Assembly (NCBI GenBank): GCA_937982565.1
Contig: CALJLN010000025.1
Span: forward strand, 1-64,000
Direction: 5' to 3'
From: UBA2421 sp002343075
GTDB taxonomy: Bacteria; Planctomycetota; Phycisphaerae; Tepidisphaerales; Tepidisphaeraceae
Length of the DNA stretch: 64,000 nt
Positions 42,143-50,931 of this stretch are shown here, piece by piece. Position numbers and translations under genes: made by a program. Below the pieces are notes generated by a model. That model saw only the letters and a list, made by a program, of their open reading frames with translations. It ran no database searches and had not been told where the DNA came from. How positions within the stretch are numbered: the first letter of the stretch is position 1; each line of letters opens with the position of its first letter.

Positions 42143-43576
42143 ATGGATGCGGGGTTCTCGTACTCGTTCGTTTCTCGGATCGAGTTGCCCATCACCGACG
42201 TGGCCGGTTTTTCGACAAGCCCTGTGCCATGTTCAGAATGCGTCCATCGACGCGATTCAGCCGGGGTGGCAACTCGCTTCGGTATGCGAAACAACTCTTT
42301 CTGTTCCAAGGACGTGTGGTTGCCAATCGGCAGCGATGCGAACAGCGGCCGCCAGGTCGGATTTGGGCTGGAAGACCTCGAACGTCATCTTGCGATCTTT
42401 GGACAAACCGGCACGGGTAAGTCGACATTGATCGGGCACTTGGCTGTTGCTGCATTTCGTCAGAATGTTGGAATCACATGCCTTGATCCGCACGGCCAGC
42501 TTGCCGAGCAACTCTTGCTCCACGTCCCGAGGCACCGCTTTGATGATGTCGTCTATCTCGACGCGAGCGATGAATCGTACTCCGTCGCTATCGATTGGCT
42601 CGGTCGATCGCTGTCAGCATCACAACGCGAAGGCGTGGCGTCAGCCATCGTCTCTGCCTTCAAAGGCATTTGGTATGACTCCTGGGGCCCTAGGCTGGAG
42701 ATGATTCTCTCCGCCAGTGTCATGGCCGTGCTTGAAGTGCCGCAGACGTCACTGCTGGCACTGCCGCGACTCCTTGACGATGAACGATATCGCAGCTGGG
42801 TCGTGAAGCAGGTGCAAAACCCGTCCGTACGCTACTTCTTCAATGAACAGATGGGGAAGTGGGATCGTCGCCAGCACGCGGAGTTCATCGGCTCGGTTCA
42901 GAACAAGCTCAGCAGGTTGTTCCTGTCCAGCACGATGCGGCACTTGTTCGGACAAGTCGGGTCAAAGGTCTGCTTTCGGCGACTGGTGGACGAGCGAAGA
43001 ATCCTGATCGCGAATCTGGCACGCGGAAAGATCGGAGAGGATCACTCGGCAATTCTAGGTGCGATACTGGTAGCGATGCTCGAACAGGCAGCAATGTCGC
43101 GAGCCGATATCGATGAATCACTTCGCCAGCCTCACATCGCGGTCGTCGATGAGTTTGCGACCTTCACGACACTGCGATTCGCCACGGCTTTGTCGCAGAT
43201 TCGCAAGTACAAGCTGTCGTTGGTTCTTGCCGCACAGTACATGAAACAATTGTCGCCTGCGGTGGCCGACGCCGTGTTCGGAAACGTAGGGACCGTGATC
43301 GCGATGCGAACGAACACGGAAGATGTCGAGTTATTCAAGCGACAGTTCGGTGACGAGGATCGTTCGTCATGGTGGTACAGTGATCTGCCCAACTATGCAG
43401 GCATCGTCCGCCGAATGCATCTTGTCGAAAACCCGTGGAAGATGCAGCTTTACCCGCCAGCAACCAGTAATCGACCTGACTCAAGGACACTTCGGCAACT
43501 GTCACGCGAACGCTTTGGCGTGAGGCGAGACAGAATCGAGCAGAACATTTCGAAGTGGATGGGTCGTGTCTTCTGA
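42143..43576 (+). CDS. VirD4/TraD-like ATPase, plus-strand copy
   Basis: 477 residues from the ATG at 42143; TTG 42089 or ATG 42284 are possible alternatives because no strong ribosome-binding site is seen. Walker A HLAIFGQTGTGKSTLIGHL, the following ITCLDPHGQLAEQLL, Walker B IAVVDEFATFTTLRFATALSQIRKY and sensor-like LVLAAQYMKQLSPAV match the TraD/TraG/HerA-like DUF87 type. A CSEC pair is present near the N-terminus of the longer form. Two divergent ATPases of different types suggest a transfer machine with separate coupling and assembly motors. Confidence 0.82.
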   Translation: MDAGFSYSFVSRIELPITDVAGFSTSPVPCSECVHRRDSAGVATRFGMRNNSFCSKDVWLPIGSDANSGRQVGFGLEDLERHLAIFGQTGTGKSTLIGHLAVAAFRQNVGITCLDPHGQLAEQLLLHVPRHRFDDVVYLDASDESYSVAIDWLGRSLSASQREGVASAIVSAFKGIWYDSWGPRLEMILSASVMAVLEVPQTSLLALPRLLDDERYRSWVVKQVQNPSVRYFFNEQMGKWDRRQHAEFIGSVQNKLSRLFLSSTMRHLFGQVGSKVCFRRLVDERRILIANLARGKIGEDHSAILGAILVAMLEQAAMSRADIDESLRQPHIAVVDEFATFTTLRFATALSQIRKYKLSLVLAAQYMKQLSPAVADAVFGNVGTVIAMRTNTEDVELFKRQFGDEDRSSWWYSDLPNYAGIVRRMHLVENPWKMQLYPPATSNRPDSRTLRQLSRERFGVRRDRIEQNISKWMGRVF

Positions 43577-43755
43577 GCCGAATGCCATCTTAGCCTTCAG
43601 CACCCCCTGTACGCACTCGGATGTGCGATCGGCACTTGCGCAATCGTCGTACCCGTGATTAGCTGAAGGCGGAAGCTCATTTCATCTGAGCCCGAGTCGG
43701 TCACGTGACCGCTCATCACCTATTTCCAATCCATCTCAACCTTGGGAGTGTCCAC

Positions 43756-44643
43756 ATGGCTACACATGCCAGACGTGGCCGGTCGGCATCTGCCGTACCA
43801 CGGCCCGAACCGCCGTCTTTTGGCGATCTACTTGTCGAGGCAATCAACACGCCCGGCGTCATCAGTCAGGCCTACTTTCACTTTCACGCCTATTCCATTT
43901 CTAACCAGTTGCTCGCGTTGATCGAGTGTTGGCGTAGGAAACTGGAGCCTGGGCCGATCCACACGTTTAGGGGATGGCAGCGTCTCAATCGATTCGTCCG
44001 TAAGGGCGAGAAGGCGATCACGCTCTGTATGCCGGTGACATGGAAGCAGACCGTCAATCCCGCCAAGGACGTCAAACCTGACGAGTCTTCGGCGGATCCT
44101 CAGCAGGCCGTCATTCGGCGGCGGTTCGTCCTCCGTCCAAACTGGTTTGTTCTCAGCCAGACGGACGGCGATTCGTTCGCCCCGATATCTGTTCCAGACT
44201 GGGATCAATTGCGGGCACTCGAATCGCTGAAGATTGACCTCATTACCTTCGACCTCATGGACGGCAACGTTCAGGGATTTGCGAGGGGACAGCAAGTCGC
44301 GGTTTCACCGATCGCACACCTGCCGCACCGAACGCTCATGCACGAAATCGCCCATGTTGTCCTCGGCCACACCGCCGAGACGACAGACGGCATGATTGAT
44401 CACGGCGAAGTTACGCCGCGTGATGTGCGTGAAGTGGAGGCCGAGGCGGTTGCCTACATTGTGACGCAGTCGCTAGGCATGCCCGGCGAAGAGTTTTCGC
44501 GAGGTTATCTACAGCACTGGTTGAACGGCCAAAAGCTCGACGACCGATCCGCTCTCAAGATCTTCCACGTCGCGGAATCCATCCTCAAGGCGGGCCGTCT
44601 CAACCCGATCACGTCCGCAGACTCCGCCGAAGACGGCACCTGA
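43756..44643 (+). CDS. ArdC-like antirestriction protein with metallopeptidase motif
   Basis: 295 residues from ATG 43756, with GGGAG 8 bases upstream. N-terminal ssDNA-binding ArdC/DUF1738 domain: FGDLLVEAINTPGVISQAYFHFHAYSISNQLLALIE and GWQRLNRFVRKGEKAI. C-terminal zincin with HEIAHVVLGH at about residues 213-222 and EVEAEAVAYIV carrying the third ligand. ArdC proteins protect incoming conjugative DNA from host restriction. Its place after the ATPases and before the primase fits a DNA-entry role. Confidence 0.85.
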   Translation: MATHARRGRSASAVPRPEPPSFGDLLVEAINTPGVISQAYFHFHAYSISNQLLALIECWRRKLEPGPIHTFRGWQRLNRFVRKGEKAITLCMPVTWKQTVNPAKDVKPDESSADPQQAVIRRRFVLRPNWFVLSQTDGDSFAPISVPDWDQLRALESLKIDLITFDLMDGNVQGFARGQQVAVSPIAHLPHRTLMHEIAHVVLGHTAETTDGMIDHGEVTPRDVREVEAEAVAYIVTQSLGMPGEEFSRGYLQHWLNGQKLDDRSALKIFHVAESILKAGRLNPITSADSAEDGT

Positions 44644-44648
44644 GTCAC

Positions 44649-44722
44649 GTTCTTCTTTCTCACTCGTTGCATCTGTTCTGGCTTCGCATTCGTCCGCCGT
44701 GTGGCGGGCCGAAGCTAAGAAC
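44649..44722 (+). other. structured leader of the small-gene pair
   Basis: GTTCTT (44649-44654) pairs with AAGAAC (44717-44722), GCTTCG (44681-44686) with CGAAGC (44710-44715), and CCGCC with GGCGG around a GTGT loop. It lies directly upstream of the gene at 44744, whose expression it may influence. Confidence 0.4.
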
Positions 44723-44743
44723 GTTCACACACTGGAGTAAGCT

Positions 44744-45061
44744 ATGAGCAAATCACACCGATCGGCTGCGGCAGGAGGCAGCCACGCCGATACCGAGTCC
44801 ACCTCGAACGGCAACAAGCCCGCACACACGATCCGCTACAACCGACTCAAAGGCACGATCTGGCGGAATGCCGGGACAAACGGAGACTTCTACACCGTCA
44901 CGTTCAGCCGGTCGTACCAAGACAAGGATGAGCAGTGGAGGGATGTAGCCAGCTTCAACACGATCGATTTACCACTCTTGTCGAAGTTGGCAGACGATTG
45001 CCACAGCTGGATCACATGGCAAGAACGGCGGGCCACCGAGCAGCAAGGGGGAAAGCGATGA
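44744..45061 (+). CDS. small hypothetical element protein
   Basis: 105 residues. The core TIRYNRLKGTIWRNAGTNGDFYTVTFSRSYQDKDEQWRD with SFNTIDLPLLSKLADDCHSWITWQE is a conserved small protein found widely in proteobacterial and planctomycete mobile elements, of unknown function. The N-terminal 25 residues are disordered. Its stop overlaps the start of the next gene by four bases (ATGA), so the two are coupled. Confidence 0.75.
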   Translation: MSKSHRSAAAGGSHADTESTSNGNKPAHTIRYNRLKGTIWRNAGTNGDFYTVTFSRSYQDKDEQWRDVASFNTIDLPLLSKLADDCHSWITWQERRATEQQGGKR

Positions 45062-45327
45062 GCATCCCATTCACACTCGGACGAACCGTGATCACTTCCA
45101 ATGCCCTCGACAAGCTGCATCCAGAGGATGCCGCCTTGTGCTTATCTCGCCACTCGCGGGGTGATTGGGGCGAGTTGTGCGAGCACGACCGCAAGGAGAA
45201 CGAGCGTGGACTTGCCGTTGGTGGACGCCTATTCAGCGTCTATCGAGATCGCCATGGTGTTCGTTTTTACGTGGTGACGGAAGCGGATCGATCCGTGACG
45301 ACAACTCTGCTTCCGGAAGATTATTGA
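45058..45327 (+). CDS. small conserved protein of mobile elements
   Basis: 89 residues. Typical sequence of a widespread family of about 90 residues: FTLGRTVITSNALDKL, CLSRHSRGDWGELCEHDRKENERGL, FSVYRDRHGVRFYVVTEADRSVTTTLLPEDY. Some databases have mislabelled it as a restriction-enzyme subunit; the actual function is unknown. It overlaps the upstream gene by four bases and is followed by a terminator. Confidence 0.8.
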   Translation: MSIPFTLGRTVITSNALDKLHPEDAALCLSRHSRGDWGELCEHDRKENERGLAVGGRLFSVYRDRHGVRFYVVTEADRSVTTTLLPEDY

Positions 45328-45372
45328 CCCACTCGTCGTGAGCGGCATCGTGCCGCCGACAAAGACCAATTC

Positions 45373-45423
45373 AGCCGGTGGCATCGCGATGTTCTCCATC
45401 GCAGCCACCGGCTTTTCCTTTTT
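45373..45423 (+). terminator. Rho-independent terminator before the primase gene
   Basis: AGCCGGTGGC (45373-45382) pairs with GCCACCGGCT (45404-45413), with an inner GCGATG/CATCGC stem, followed by TTTCCTTTTT. It lies only 13 bases before the primase start, so it could also be an attenuator. Confidence 0.82.
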
Positions 45424-45435
45424 CCCGGAGTGTTT

Positions 45436-46506
45436 ATGTCAACCACATGGATAGATTTCAAGGAACTGCGAGAGGCCGTTCGCATCATGGACGTCCTCAA
45501 GCACTACAACGTTGAGCTGCGAATCAAGGGAGGTCGTGCAACAGGGCTGTGTCCACTGCCGACACATCCGAGTCGTGATAGCGGGAAGCGAACACCATCG
45601 TTCTCGGTGAATCTGGAACGCGGCTTGTGGAATTGCTTCGGCTGTAAAGCCGGTGGCAATGTTCTTGACCTAGCGGTACGTCTGGCCGGCAAGAGTCCGG
45701 ACGATCCTGGTGCTGTACGTCAGGTTGCCGTGGAACTGCATCGACTGTATGCCGATCGTTCGACGGGAAACGTCAGTGACAACAACGAGCCGGGAGTCAA
45801 GCCGTCTCGTGCTGTGCAAGCGACGGCATCACCATCGCGAGTGACGGCCAACACCGTGCCGATCGTCGTCAACGCACCGCTGGATTTCGAGTTGAAGCAT
45901 CTCGACCCGGGACATTCTTATCTGCGTGCACGGGGACTGACTTCCGAAACGATTCGTTCTTTCGGGCTCGGTTATTGCAGCCGGGGCATGCTCAAAGACC
46001 GGATCGCCATTCCATTGCATGACAAACGTGGGAATCGAGTCGGATATGCCGGTCGGTTAGTGAGTGATGAGAGCGTCGATGCCGATCATCCGCGATACCT
46101 GTTTCCGGGGCCGCGAGAACGCGATGGAAGGCGGTTCGAACTCCACAAGTCGAAGCTACTCTTCAATGCCCACCGGGTTGGACGGCAACTCGCCTCGCTG
46201 ATTGTCGTCGAGGGATTCTTTGCGACGTTCTGGTTGACACAAAATGGCTATCCGAATGTCGTTGCGTTGCTCGGTAGTGCCTGTTCGGACGAACAGGCGG
46301 ATCTGATCTGCGATATGACATCGGCAGGCACACGAATCGTCGTGCTGACTGATGGCGACGACGCAGGTCGGCAATGTGCAGGTGATCTGTTCATCAGGCT
46401 CGGAAGCGAACGCAGACTCCGATTGGCTCGCCTTGGCGAAGGCGAACAGCCCACGGATTTGGATGCCGACTCATTGAGTGGGATCATCCAGTTCGCGCTT
46501 GACTAA
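45436..46506 (+). CDS. DNA primase-like protein (CHC2 zinc finger and Toprim)
   Basis: 356 residues from ATG 45436 (GGAG 6 bases upstream). Zinc finger: GLCPLPTHPSRD and WNCFGCKAGGNVLDLAV with the CxxxxH-xn-CxxC ligands. Residues about 145-200 resemble the helical link to RNA-polymerase-like core (YLRARGLTSETIRSFGLGYC). Toprim: SLIVVEGFFATFWL (Glu) and RIVVLTDGDDAGRQCAGDL (DxD). It probably primes replication of the element. It is convergent with the replication-relaxation gene across a shared terminator. Confidence 0.88.
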   Translation: MSTTWIDFKELREAVRIMDVLKHYNVELRIKGGRATGLCPLPTHPSRDSGKRTPSFSVNLERGLWNCFGCKAGGNVLDLAVRLAGKSPDDPGAVRQVAVELHRLYADRSTGNVSDNNEPGVKPSRAVQATASPSRVTANTVPIVVNAPLDFELKHLDPGHSYLRARGLTSETIRSFGLGYCSRGMLKDRIAIPLHDKRGNRVGYAGRLVSDESVDADHPRYLFPGPRERDGRRFELHKSKLLFNAHRVGRQLASLIVVEGFFATFWLTQNGYPNVVALLGSACSDEQADLICDMTSAGTRIVVLTDGDDAGRQCAGDLFIRLGSERRLRLARLGEGEQPTDLDADSLSGIIQFALD

Positions 46507-46519
46507 CCTGAAGCTTTTG

Positions 46520-46553
46520 AAGGCCGATTCCCACAACAGGGGTCGGCCTTTTT
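46520..46553. terminator. bidirectional terminator between primase and replication-relaxation genes
   Basis: AAGGCCGA (46520-46527) pairs with TCGGCCTT (46543-46550); T-runs exist on both strands (TTTTT rightwards, AAAAGC-complement leftwards). It separates two convergent genes. Confidence 0.75.
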
Positions 46554-46561
46554 CCTCCGAG

Positions 46562-47524
46562 TCATGCCGTCTGATGTTGCGGGTTGATCTGCGTCGCGAT
46601 GAGCGAGTGGCGAACGCTGTCATCGGTATCGCCCGGACGTATCCAGATCGGGCCGAGAGGATCGGAGATGACATCTTCGTGTGTGGCAAGCCACTGTGTT
46701 TTAAGAATCGGCGGATTCATGCGGCGGCATGCGTCCGCAAAGTTGCGAAGCCGCGAGCGGCTCGGGAATGTCCAGCACACTCGGAACGGGAACAGTTGTG
46801 GCTTCGCGGGATCGCCACCATTTCGCTTAGCGTACGCACCCGACTTGTAGTGCTGGAGATAAGCGACAGCACGTTGGGTGATGCGTCCAATCGTTTCTGT
46901 CCCGCGATCCACTTCGAGAAATGCGTCGTACTGAATCGCCTCAGCCGTAACCAAAGAGTCCGAAAGCGACTGGAACACCACTCGGAAAAATCCGTCTGGT
47001 GAGACAAAGCGTTGGGCCGATCGGCCGTCTGGATTGGCAAAACGTAACAGGCGAGGCCACGTGACGAACTTCCGGATTCTCATTCCAGTCCTCCCCCGAA
47101 CATGTCGGTGGATCGCGGCTTTGACAGCACCGACCTCCAATTCATGCCGAATGGTGAGATTCGAGACTGCGAGCCGCAATCGCATCGACGCCCAGGTCAA
47201 TCGAGGGAAGTCATTGATCGCCCCGTTGGTGCGAAGCCAATCGAATCCGTGTCGCGTGAGCTTGAGCGGTTCAGGTTCTGCTGGAGACGTACGCGATCGA
47301 CCCACGATCAGCTTTGCCCTCTTTAGCAGATAAAGCCGCTGCTTGGCCGCCGCAAGTTTGCCGTCAAAGTGAATGTCGGACAGTTGGGCAGTGGTCAAGA
47401 TTCGACTGTCAAAAAGCTCTCGCAGGATCAAGACGTCTCGTTCGGTGACGATCACTGACAGTCGCCGCTCTCGTCGACGATGTCGCTGCGGGTTTGCTGG
47501 TCGGGGTTGACTGTTCACACTCAT
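46562..47524 (-). CDS. replication-relaxation family protein
   Basis: 320 residues. N-terminal winged helix: VTERDVLILRELFDSRILTTAQLSDIHF then AKQRLYLLKRAKLIVGR. The central segment (LRLAVSNLTIRHELEVGAVKAAI, RTGMRIRKFVTWPRLLRF) and DAFLEVDRGTETIGRITQRAVAYLQHY match the Replic_Relax family, which resembles relaxase-type initiators of conjugative plasmids of Firmicutes and other phyla. It may nick or bind an origin of this element. The structured region at 47600-48175 lies directly upstream of its start. Confidence 0.82.
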   Translation of the reverse strand: MSVNSQPRPANPQRHRRRERRLSVIVTERDVLILRELFDSRILTTAQLSDIHFDGKLAAAKQRLYLLKRAKLIVGRSRTSPAEPEPLKLTRHGFDWLRTNGAINDFPRLTWASMRLRLAVSNLTIRHELEVGAVKAAIHRHVRGRTGMRIRKFVTWPRLLRFANPDGRSAQRFVSPDGFFRVVFQSLSDSLVTAEAIQYDAFLEVDRGTETIGRITQRAVAYLQHYKSGAYAKRNGGDPAKPQLFPFRVCWTFPSRSRLRNFADACRRMNPPILKTQWLATHEDVISDPLGPIWIRPGDTDDSVRHSLIATQINPQHQTA

Positions 47525-47599
47525 GCCTCATTTTAACACGTTGGCCTTCTTGCGGTTGAGGGTACCGAGTCACGCTGGCGGGACGTCTGGTTGTGTGAT

Positions 47600-48175
47600 T
47601 CTGTTCCATCGACAGCGACGATGGGTCACGCTTCTCGCTCCCGCGACCCCGTTCGTGTGCGGGTTGTCGTGGCGGCGATTCCGGTGACGGAATCGATCGG
47701 CCCCGACTCCTGCCGGTGGTGACGCCCGCGAGCACGTCGGCTTTGCCAGAGTGTGTGTCGCCATTTGGCGATGCAGGGTAGTGGGTGAAGGCGAGTGATC
47801 GCCGACCACGCGACCCCGCGGCCATCCCGAAACTTCGGGATGGCGAGTCCCGATCAGTGGATCGGGACGATGGCCGGAGCCACACCGTGAAGGACGTGCT
47901 GTCCTTTATGCACAGTGTGGCGGAGCGGCCTCTAGATAGAGAGGCCGGAACCGGCAGGAGTCGGGGCCGATTAGGCCCGACAACCCGCACACAACCCGTT
48001 GTCTTGTATGGGTTTCGTCAGAAGCGTACCCCTCACCTGGTGGTGAGGGGCGTGGTAAGGGGCGTTGCTAGCGATCGCCGACAGCCATGTGGGCCCCGTT
48101 TCGGCACAATGCCCTCCGGCCGCCATCGCTTGCAGTGGGTCGTGCTAGTCTAAAGGACAGTAGTCCTTTGTCGCC
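47600..48175 (+). ncRNA. candidate large structured RNA (or structured origin), about 560 bases
   Basis: No plausible ORF covers this gap. Two nested long-range stems close a domain: 47655-47669 with 47978-47992 (15 bp) and 47696-47717 with 47950-47971 (22 bp, perfect). Local hairpins, all perfect, lie at 47606-47624, 47676-47695, 47758-47771, 47790-47803, 47821-47844, 47847-47868, 47879-47921, 47926-47947, 48029-48050 and 48152-48169. On the plus strand two hairpin loops are GTGA, a GNRA tetraloop, which favours plus-strand RNA. No match to tmRNA, RNase P, group I or group II intron cores was recognised. Confidence 0.6.
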
Positions 48176-48214
48176 GATCAGAGCGACACCACTTCCAACT
48201 CATAAGGAGAAGCT

Positions 48215-48589
48215 ATGCAGTACCGTCGTATCCACGCACGGCGATTCCAACCGTGCGACTATGTCGTGAGTCAAGCAGTGATTGACGATGAAGTGCCGCG
48301 GATTGATTGTGAAGTTCGTCGCCTTGAAAGCGGATCAGGCTGCAGTGCCTCTCAGTGGAATGGCGACTTGATCGCACGCGAGGAACTGGAGTCCAACCGT
48401 CTGGAGGCGGTTCTGCAGCAGGCCCCGCCTGGCTGGTCGGACGCGGTTCGCTGGTGCCTTGCCCGCGATCTGCTATTCCTCAAACTCGCGTATCGTCATT
48501 TCGCCGAAAATCGGTTTGGTTCAATCCGCACTACGCAGCCGGTGGAACAAGATCAACCGGTCAACACCACGTCCAGCCTGTTCGACTAA
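48215..48589 (+). CDS. hypothetical protein next to the structured region
   Basis: 124 residues from ATG 48215, with GGAGA upstream. Charged N-terminus (MQYRRIHARRFQPCDYVVSQAVIDDE) and a helical middle (ELESNRLEAVLQQAPPGWSDAVRWCLARDLLFLKLAYRHFAENRFG). No family recognised. It is 45 bases after the last hairpin of the structured element and may be co-transcribed with it. A terminator follows at 48607. Confidence 0.65.
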   Translation: MQYRRIHARRFQPCDYVVSQAVIDDEVPRIDCEVRRLESGSGCSASQWNGDLIAREELESNRLEAVLQQAPPGWSDAVRWCLARDLLFLKLAYRHFAENRFGSIRTTQPVEQDQPVNTTSSLFD

Positions 48590-48606
48590 AATCAGGCCCA
48601 AACAAG

Positions 48607-48636
48607 ACACCGCCAGCACAGCTTGGCGGTGTTTGA
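48607..48636 (+). terminator. terminator after the 48215 gene
   Basis: ACACCGCC (48607-48614) pairs with GGCGGTGT (48625-48632), followed by TTGATT. It is 18 bases after the stop. Confidence 0.7.
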
Positions 48637-48702
48637 TTCCCATCTCTCCAACAGGTGGCATCGCACTCGCACCTGCAGGGCGGGTAAGCGACTGCCAAAG
48701 AA

Positions 48703-48728
48703 CAACCGCCCCTCACGAGGGGCGGTTG
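48703..48728 (-). terminator. terminator-like hairpin after the small minus-strand gene
   Basis: CAACCGCCCC (48703-48712) pairs with GGGGCGGTTG (48719-48728). It lies 38 bases past the minus-strand stop at 48767. Read leftwards it is followed by TTCTTTGG. Confidence 0.6.
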
Positions 48729-48766
48729 TCATTGGTGCGACGGAACTCTCGTATCGTTTGCGATCA

Positions 48767-48976
48767 CTACTTCCGATCGCGGGCTGCTTTCTGAGCGATG
48801 TCATTCAGCTGTTGCTGATGAATACGCTCTGCGGCGTGAGCACCGCCGCGTTCAAGTGCGGCTTGCTTCTCGCCACTTCCGAACAATGCAGCTGTGGTGG
48901 AGCATGGCGAATCGCCATTGGCGACTCGTCTTGCTCCTTCGCGTTCCCATGCACGGATTTGTTCTTTGCTTGCCAT
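48767..48976 (-). CDS. small helical hypothetical protein
   Basis: 69 residues from the ATG at 48976, with AAGGAG 11 bases upstream. Helical and charged: SKEQIRAWEREGARRVANGDSPCSTTAALFGSGEKQAALERGGAHAAERI HQQQLNDIAQ. It is not in a recognised family. It lies downstream of the par genes and could be a small regulator. The frame upstream to 49207 is not protein-like. Confidence 0.55.
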   Translation of the reverse strand: MASKEQIRAWEREGARRVANGDSPCSTTAALFGSGEKQAALERGGAHAAERIHQQQLNDIAQKAARDRK

Positions 48977-49283
48977 CGTTGCATACTCCTTTCTGCCGCA
49001 AACCACGCGGCAGGTGGATTCTAACGCGGCTTTTCTGACACCTCTGACAACGTGATGATTGACGCCATCGATCAAGCCCGCGCGGGGCCGCGCGGTATGA
49101 CTTGCCCGGAAGTTTTTTCCTTGACACTCATTTCGTGAAGTGCGTTGTCGGATCGGGCTTCGATTCCGGTGTGACGGGGTACAGATATCGTTCTGTACGT
49201 CGCACAATAGTTATTTCCCGACATGGCGGCGATTTCAGGGCCACGTTGAGCCGTTTTGAGCGACGCCAATCGCATCGTCACGG
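48977..49283. other. intergenic stretch without a gene
   Basis: 307 bases between parB and the small gene. The only structure noted is the doubled palindrome CCGCGCGG at about 49078-49095. Nothing else can be supported. Confidence 0.4.
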
Positions 49284-50114
49284 CTACTGGTTGGCTGCAT
49301 CCAACGCCTGTTCCAAGCCATCGACAATCTGTTCCCGCGTCAAACGTCGAGACAGACTTTGCACGATAATGACCACACCTGCGTCAGTGTCGAACTTGCG
49401 TTTCGGTTTTAGGGCGGGTGAGGACTCTCCTTTAGACGCCCGCTCCGCGATCCGCTGGCGAATCGTGGTTTGGTTTGCACCAGACAGCAACAGATCGACC
49501 ATTTCACGTTGAACAGTGGGTTCAGTGATGCGAGCGATTCGGATCATCGGATCGTACGAAATCGTCTCTTTCGCCGATCGAAGCGTTTGGCGTACGTCGG
49601 CTGGAAGACGCAGAAGTTGCAGCATCCCGCTGAGCCAGCGTTTGTCCTTCCCAATCATTTTCGCAAGGTCTGCCTGTGTTTCGAGTTCTGGATGCTCGTC
49701 GAGCATCAGCCTTAACGCCTCGGCCATCTCGATCGGATTGACATCCTCACGCTGTACGTTGCTGATGATGGATTGTGTTCGGCGATTCAGCTCATCCATC
49801 GGCTCTCGGATCAGGATCTCGACCTGCTTCAGGCCGGCAGCAACTGCCGCACGGTATCGCCGGTGTCCCGTGATGATCTGGAACTTTCCGGGCACCGCAG
49901 CGATCGGCGTCACCGTGATCGGTTCGATCAGGCCGACAGACTTGATGGACGCGGTAAGTTCATCCAGCCCGGCATAGGTGCGACGCTCGTTTCGAGGGTC
50001 TTCGCGAAGATCAGCCAGAGGGACGATCAGTCTTCCCCGCTTCTTCTGGTCGGCGTCAGAGGATGCCCGACGTGCCAGTTCCATCGGCGTCAGGCGTTCA
50101 ATTGGTTTGTTCAT
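49284..50114 (-). CDS. parB: ParB-family partition protein
   Basis: 276 residues from the ATG at 50114. N-terminal box: IVPLADLREDPRNERRTYAGLDELTASIKSVGLIEPITVTPI; GHRRYRAAVAAGLKQVEILI holds the GxRR nucleotide-binding motif; NVQREDVNPIEMAEALRLML, then HTH (QADLAKMIGKDKRWLSGMLQLLRLP). It should bind a parS site of this element and work with ParA. The start overlaps the end of parA by 17 bases. Confidence 0.9.
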   Translation of the reverse strand: MNKPIERLTPMELARRASSDADQKKRGRLIVPLADLREDPRNERRTYAGLDELTASIKSVGLIEPITVTPIAAVPGKFQIITGHRRYRAAVAAGLKQVEILIREPMDELNRRTQSIISNVQREDVNPIEMAEALRLMLDEHPELETQADLAKMIGKDKRWLSGMLQLLRLPADVRQTLRSAKETISYDPMIRIARITEPTVQREMVDLLLSGANQTTIRQRIAERASKGESSPALKPKRKFDTDAGVVIIVQSLSRRLTREQIVDGLEQALDAANQ

Positions 50115-50931
50115 GATGTGGTGAGTTACTTGATATGAGTGTGTTGTTTCCCTTTGGTGCATTGAGCAGCAGCATTTCGGGCGGGTCGAGTCGGGCGAAC
50201 ACTTCCCTCCCCAGGGCGGCGATGTCTTTGGCTCCATTGGACTGCGGGGCGTACTCAAAAATGTTGGCCCCATTCTCATCTACGGTCGCGAGAAAGGGGC
50301 ACGTTCGGATCTCCGTGTCAGCGTTGTGCAATCCAAAAAGCTTGAGCATCGCGATGGTTCGCTCGCGAACGATCGGCTGACGGGAGACATCGGACAACAC
50401 GTGCATCACGAGATTGTCGTGGTCAGGCCTGAGTCGATAGAGAAGCTTAAACAGATGTGCATAGCTGCGAACCGCCTTTGTTCCATCGATCGGAACGACA
50501 ATGAGGTCGGCGGGTACGATGGCGTTGGCTTGAATCGGACTTAGCTGGTTTGGGCTATCAATGACAATGTAATCGAAGTCCGAGGCCAGCTGAGGCAACA
50601 TCATCGCGAGTGTCGATTCGTAACCGACCCGGTCTGTCATTTCGCGACCCAGCGATTCGAGCTCCAAGGTGGATGCGATGAATCGAAGATTGGCGTACTG
50701 CGTCTGCTGGATGACGGACTCGATGGGGACACTTCCCTGCAACGCGGGGTAAAGGGTCATTTCGACATCGAATCCGTTTCCTGCATCGAGCCATTGAGTC
50801 AGTTGACTTTGGCTGTCCATATCGATCAGTAGGGTTCGCTTTCCCTCGCGTGCAAAAAAGGTCGACAGGTTCATCGCGATCGTGCTTTTTCCACAACCAC
50901 CCTTGGCATTTGAAACGACGATCGTTTTCAT
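50098..50931 (-). CDS. parA: ParA-family partition ATPase
   Basis: 277 residues. Deviant Walker A NAKGGCGKSTIAMNL at the N-terminus, LLIDMDSQSQLTQWL, Walker B-like DYIVIDSPNQLSP and LIVVPIDGTKAVRSY. No N-terminal DNA-binding domain, so it is the small Walker-type ParA/Soj form. It overlaps parB and, by four bases, the rep gene upstream, consistent with one replication-partition operon. Confidence 0.92.
   Translation of the reverse strand: MKTIVVSNAKGGCGKSTIAMNLSTFFAREGKRTLLIDMDSQSQLTQWLDAGNGFDVEMTLYPALQGSVPIESVIQQTQYANLRFIASTLELESLGREMTDRVGYESTLAMMLPQLASDFDYIVIDSPNQLSPIQANAIVPADLIVVPIDGTKAVRSYAHLFKLLYRLRPDHDNLVMHVLSDVSRQPIVRERTIAMLKLFGLHNADTEIRTCPFLATVDENGANIFEYAPQSNGAKDIAALGREVFARLDPPEMLLLNAPKGNNTLISSNSPHHEQTN

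Noticed and set aside
47600..48175. Structured region as a group II intron, group I intron, tmRNA or RNase P RNA
   Set aside because: No domain V, no P7/P3 core, no tag-peptide or RNase P consensus sequences could be found.
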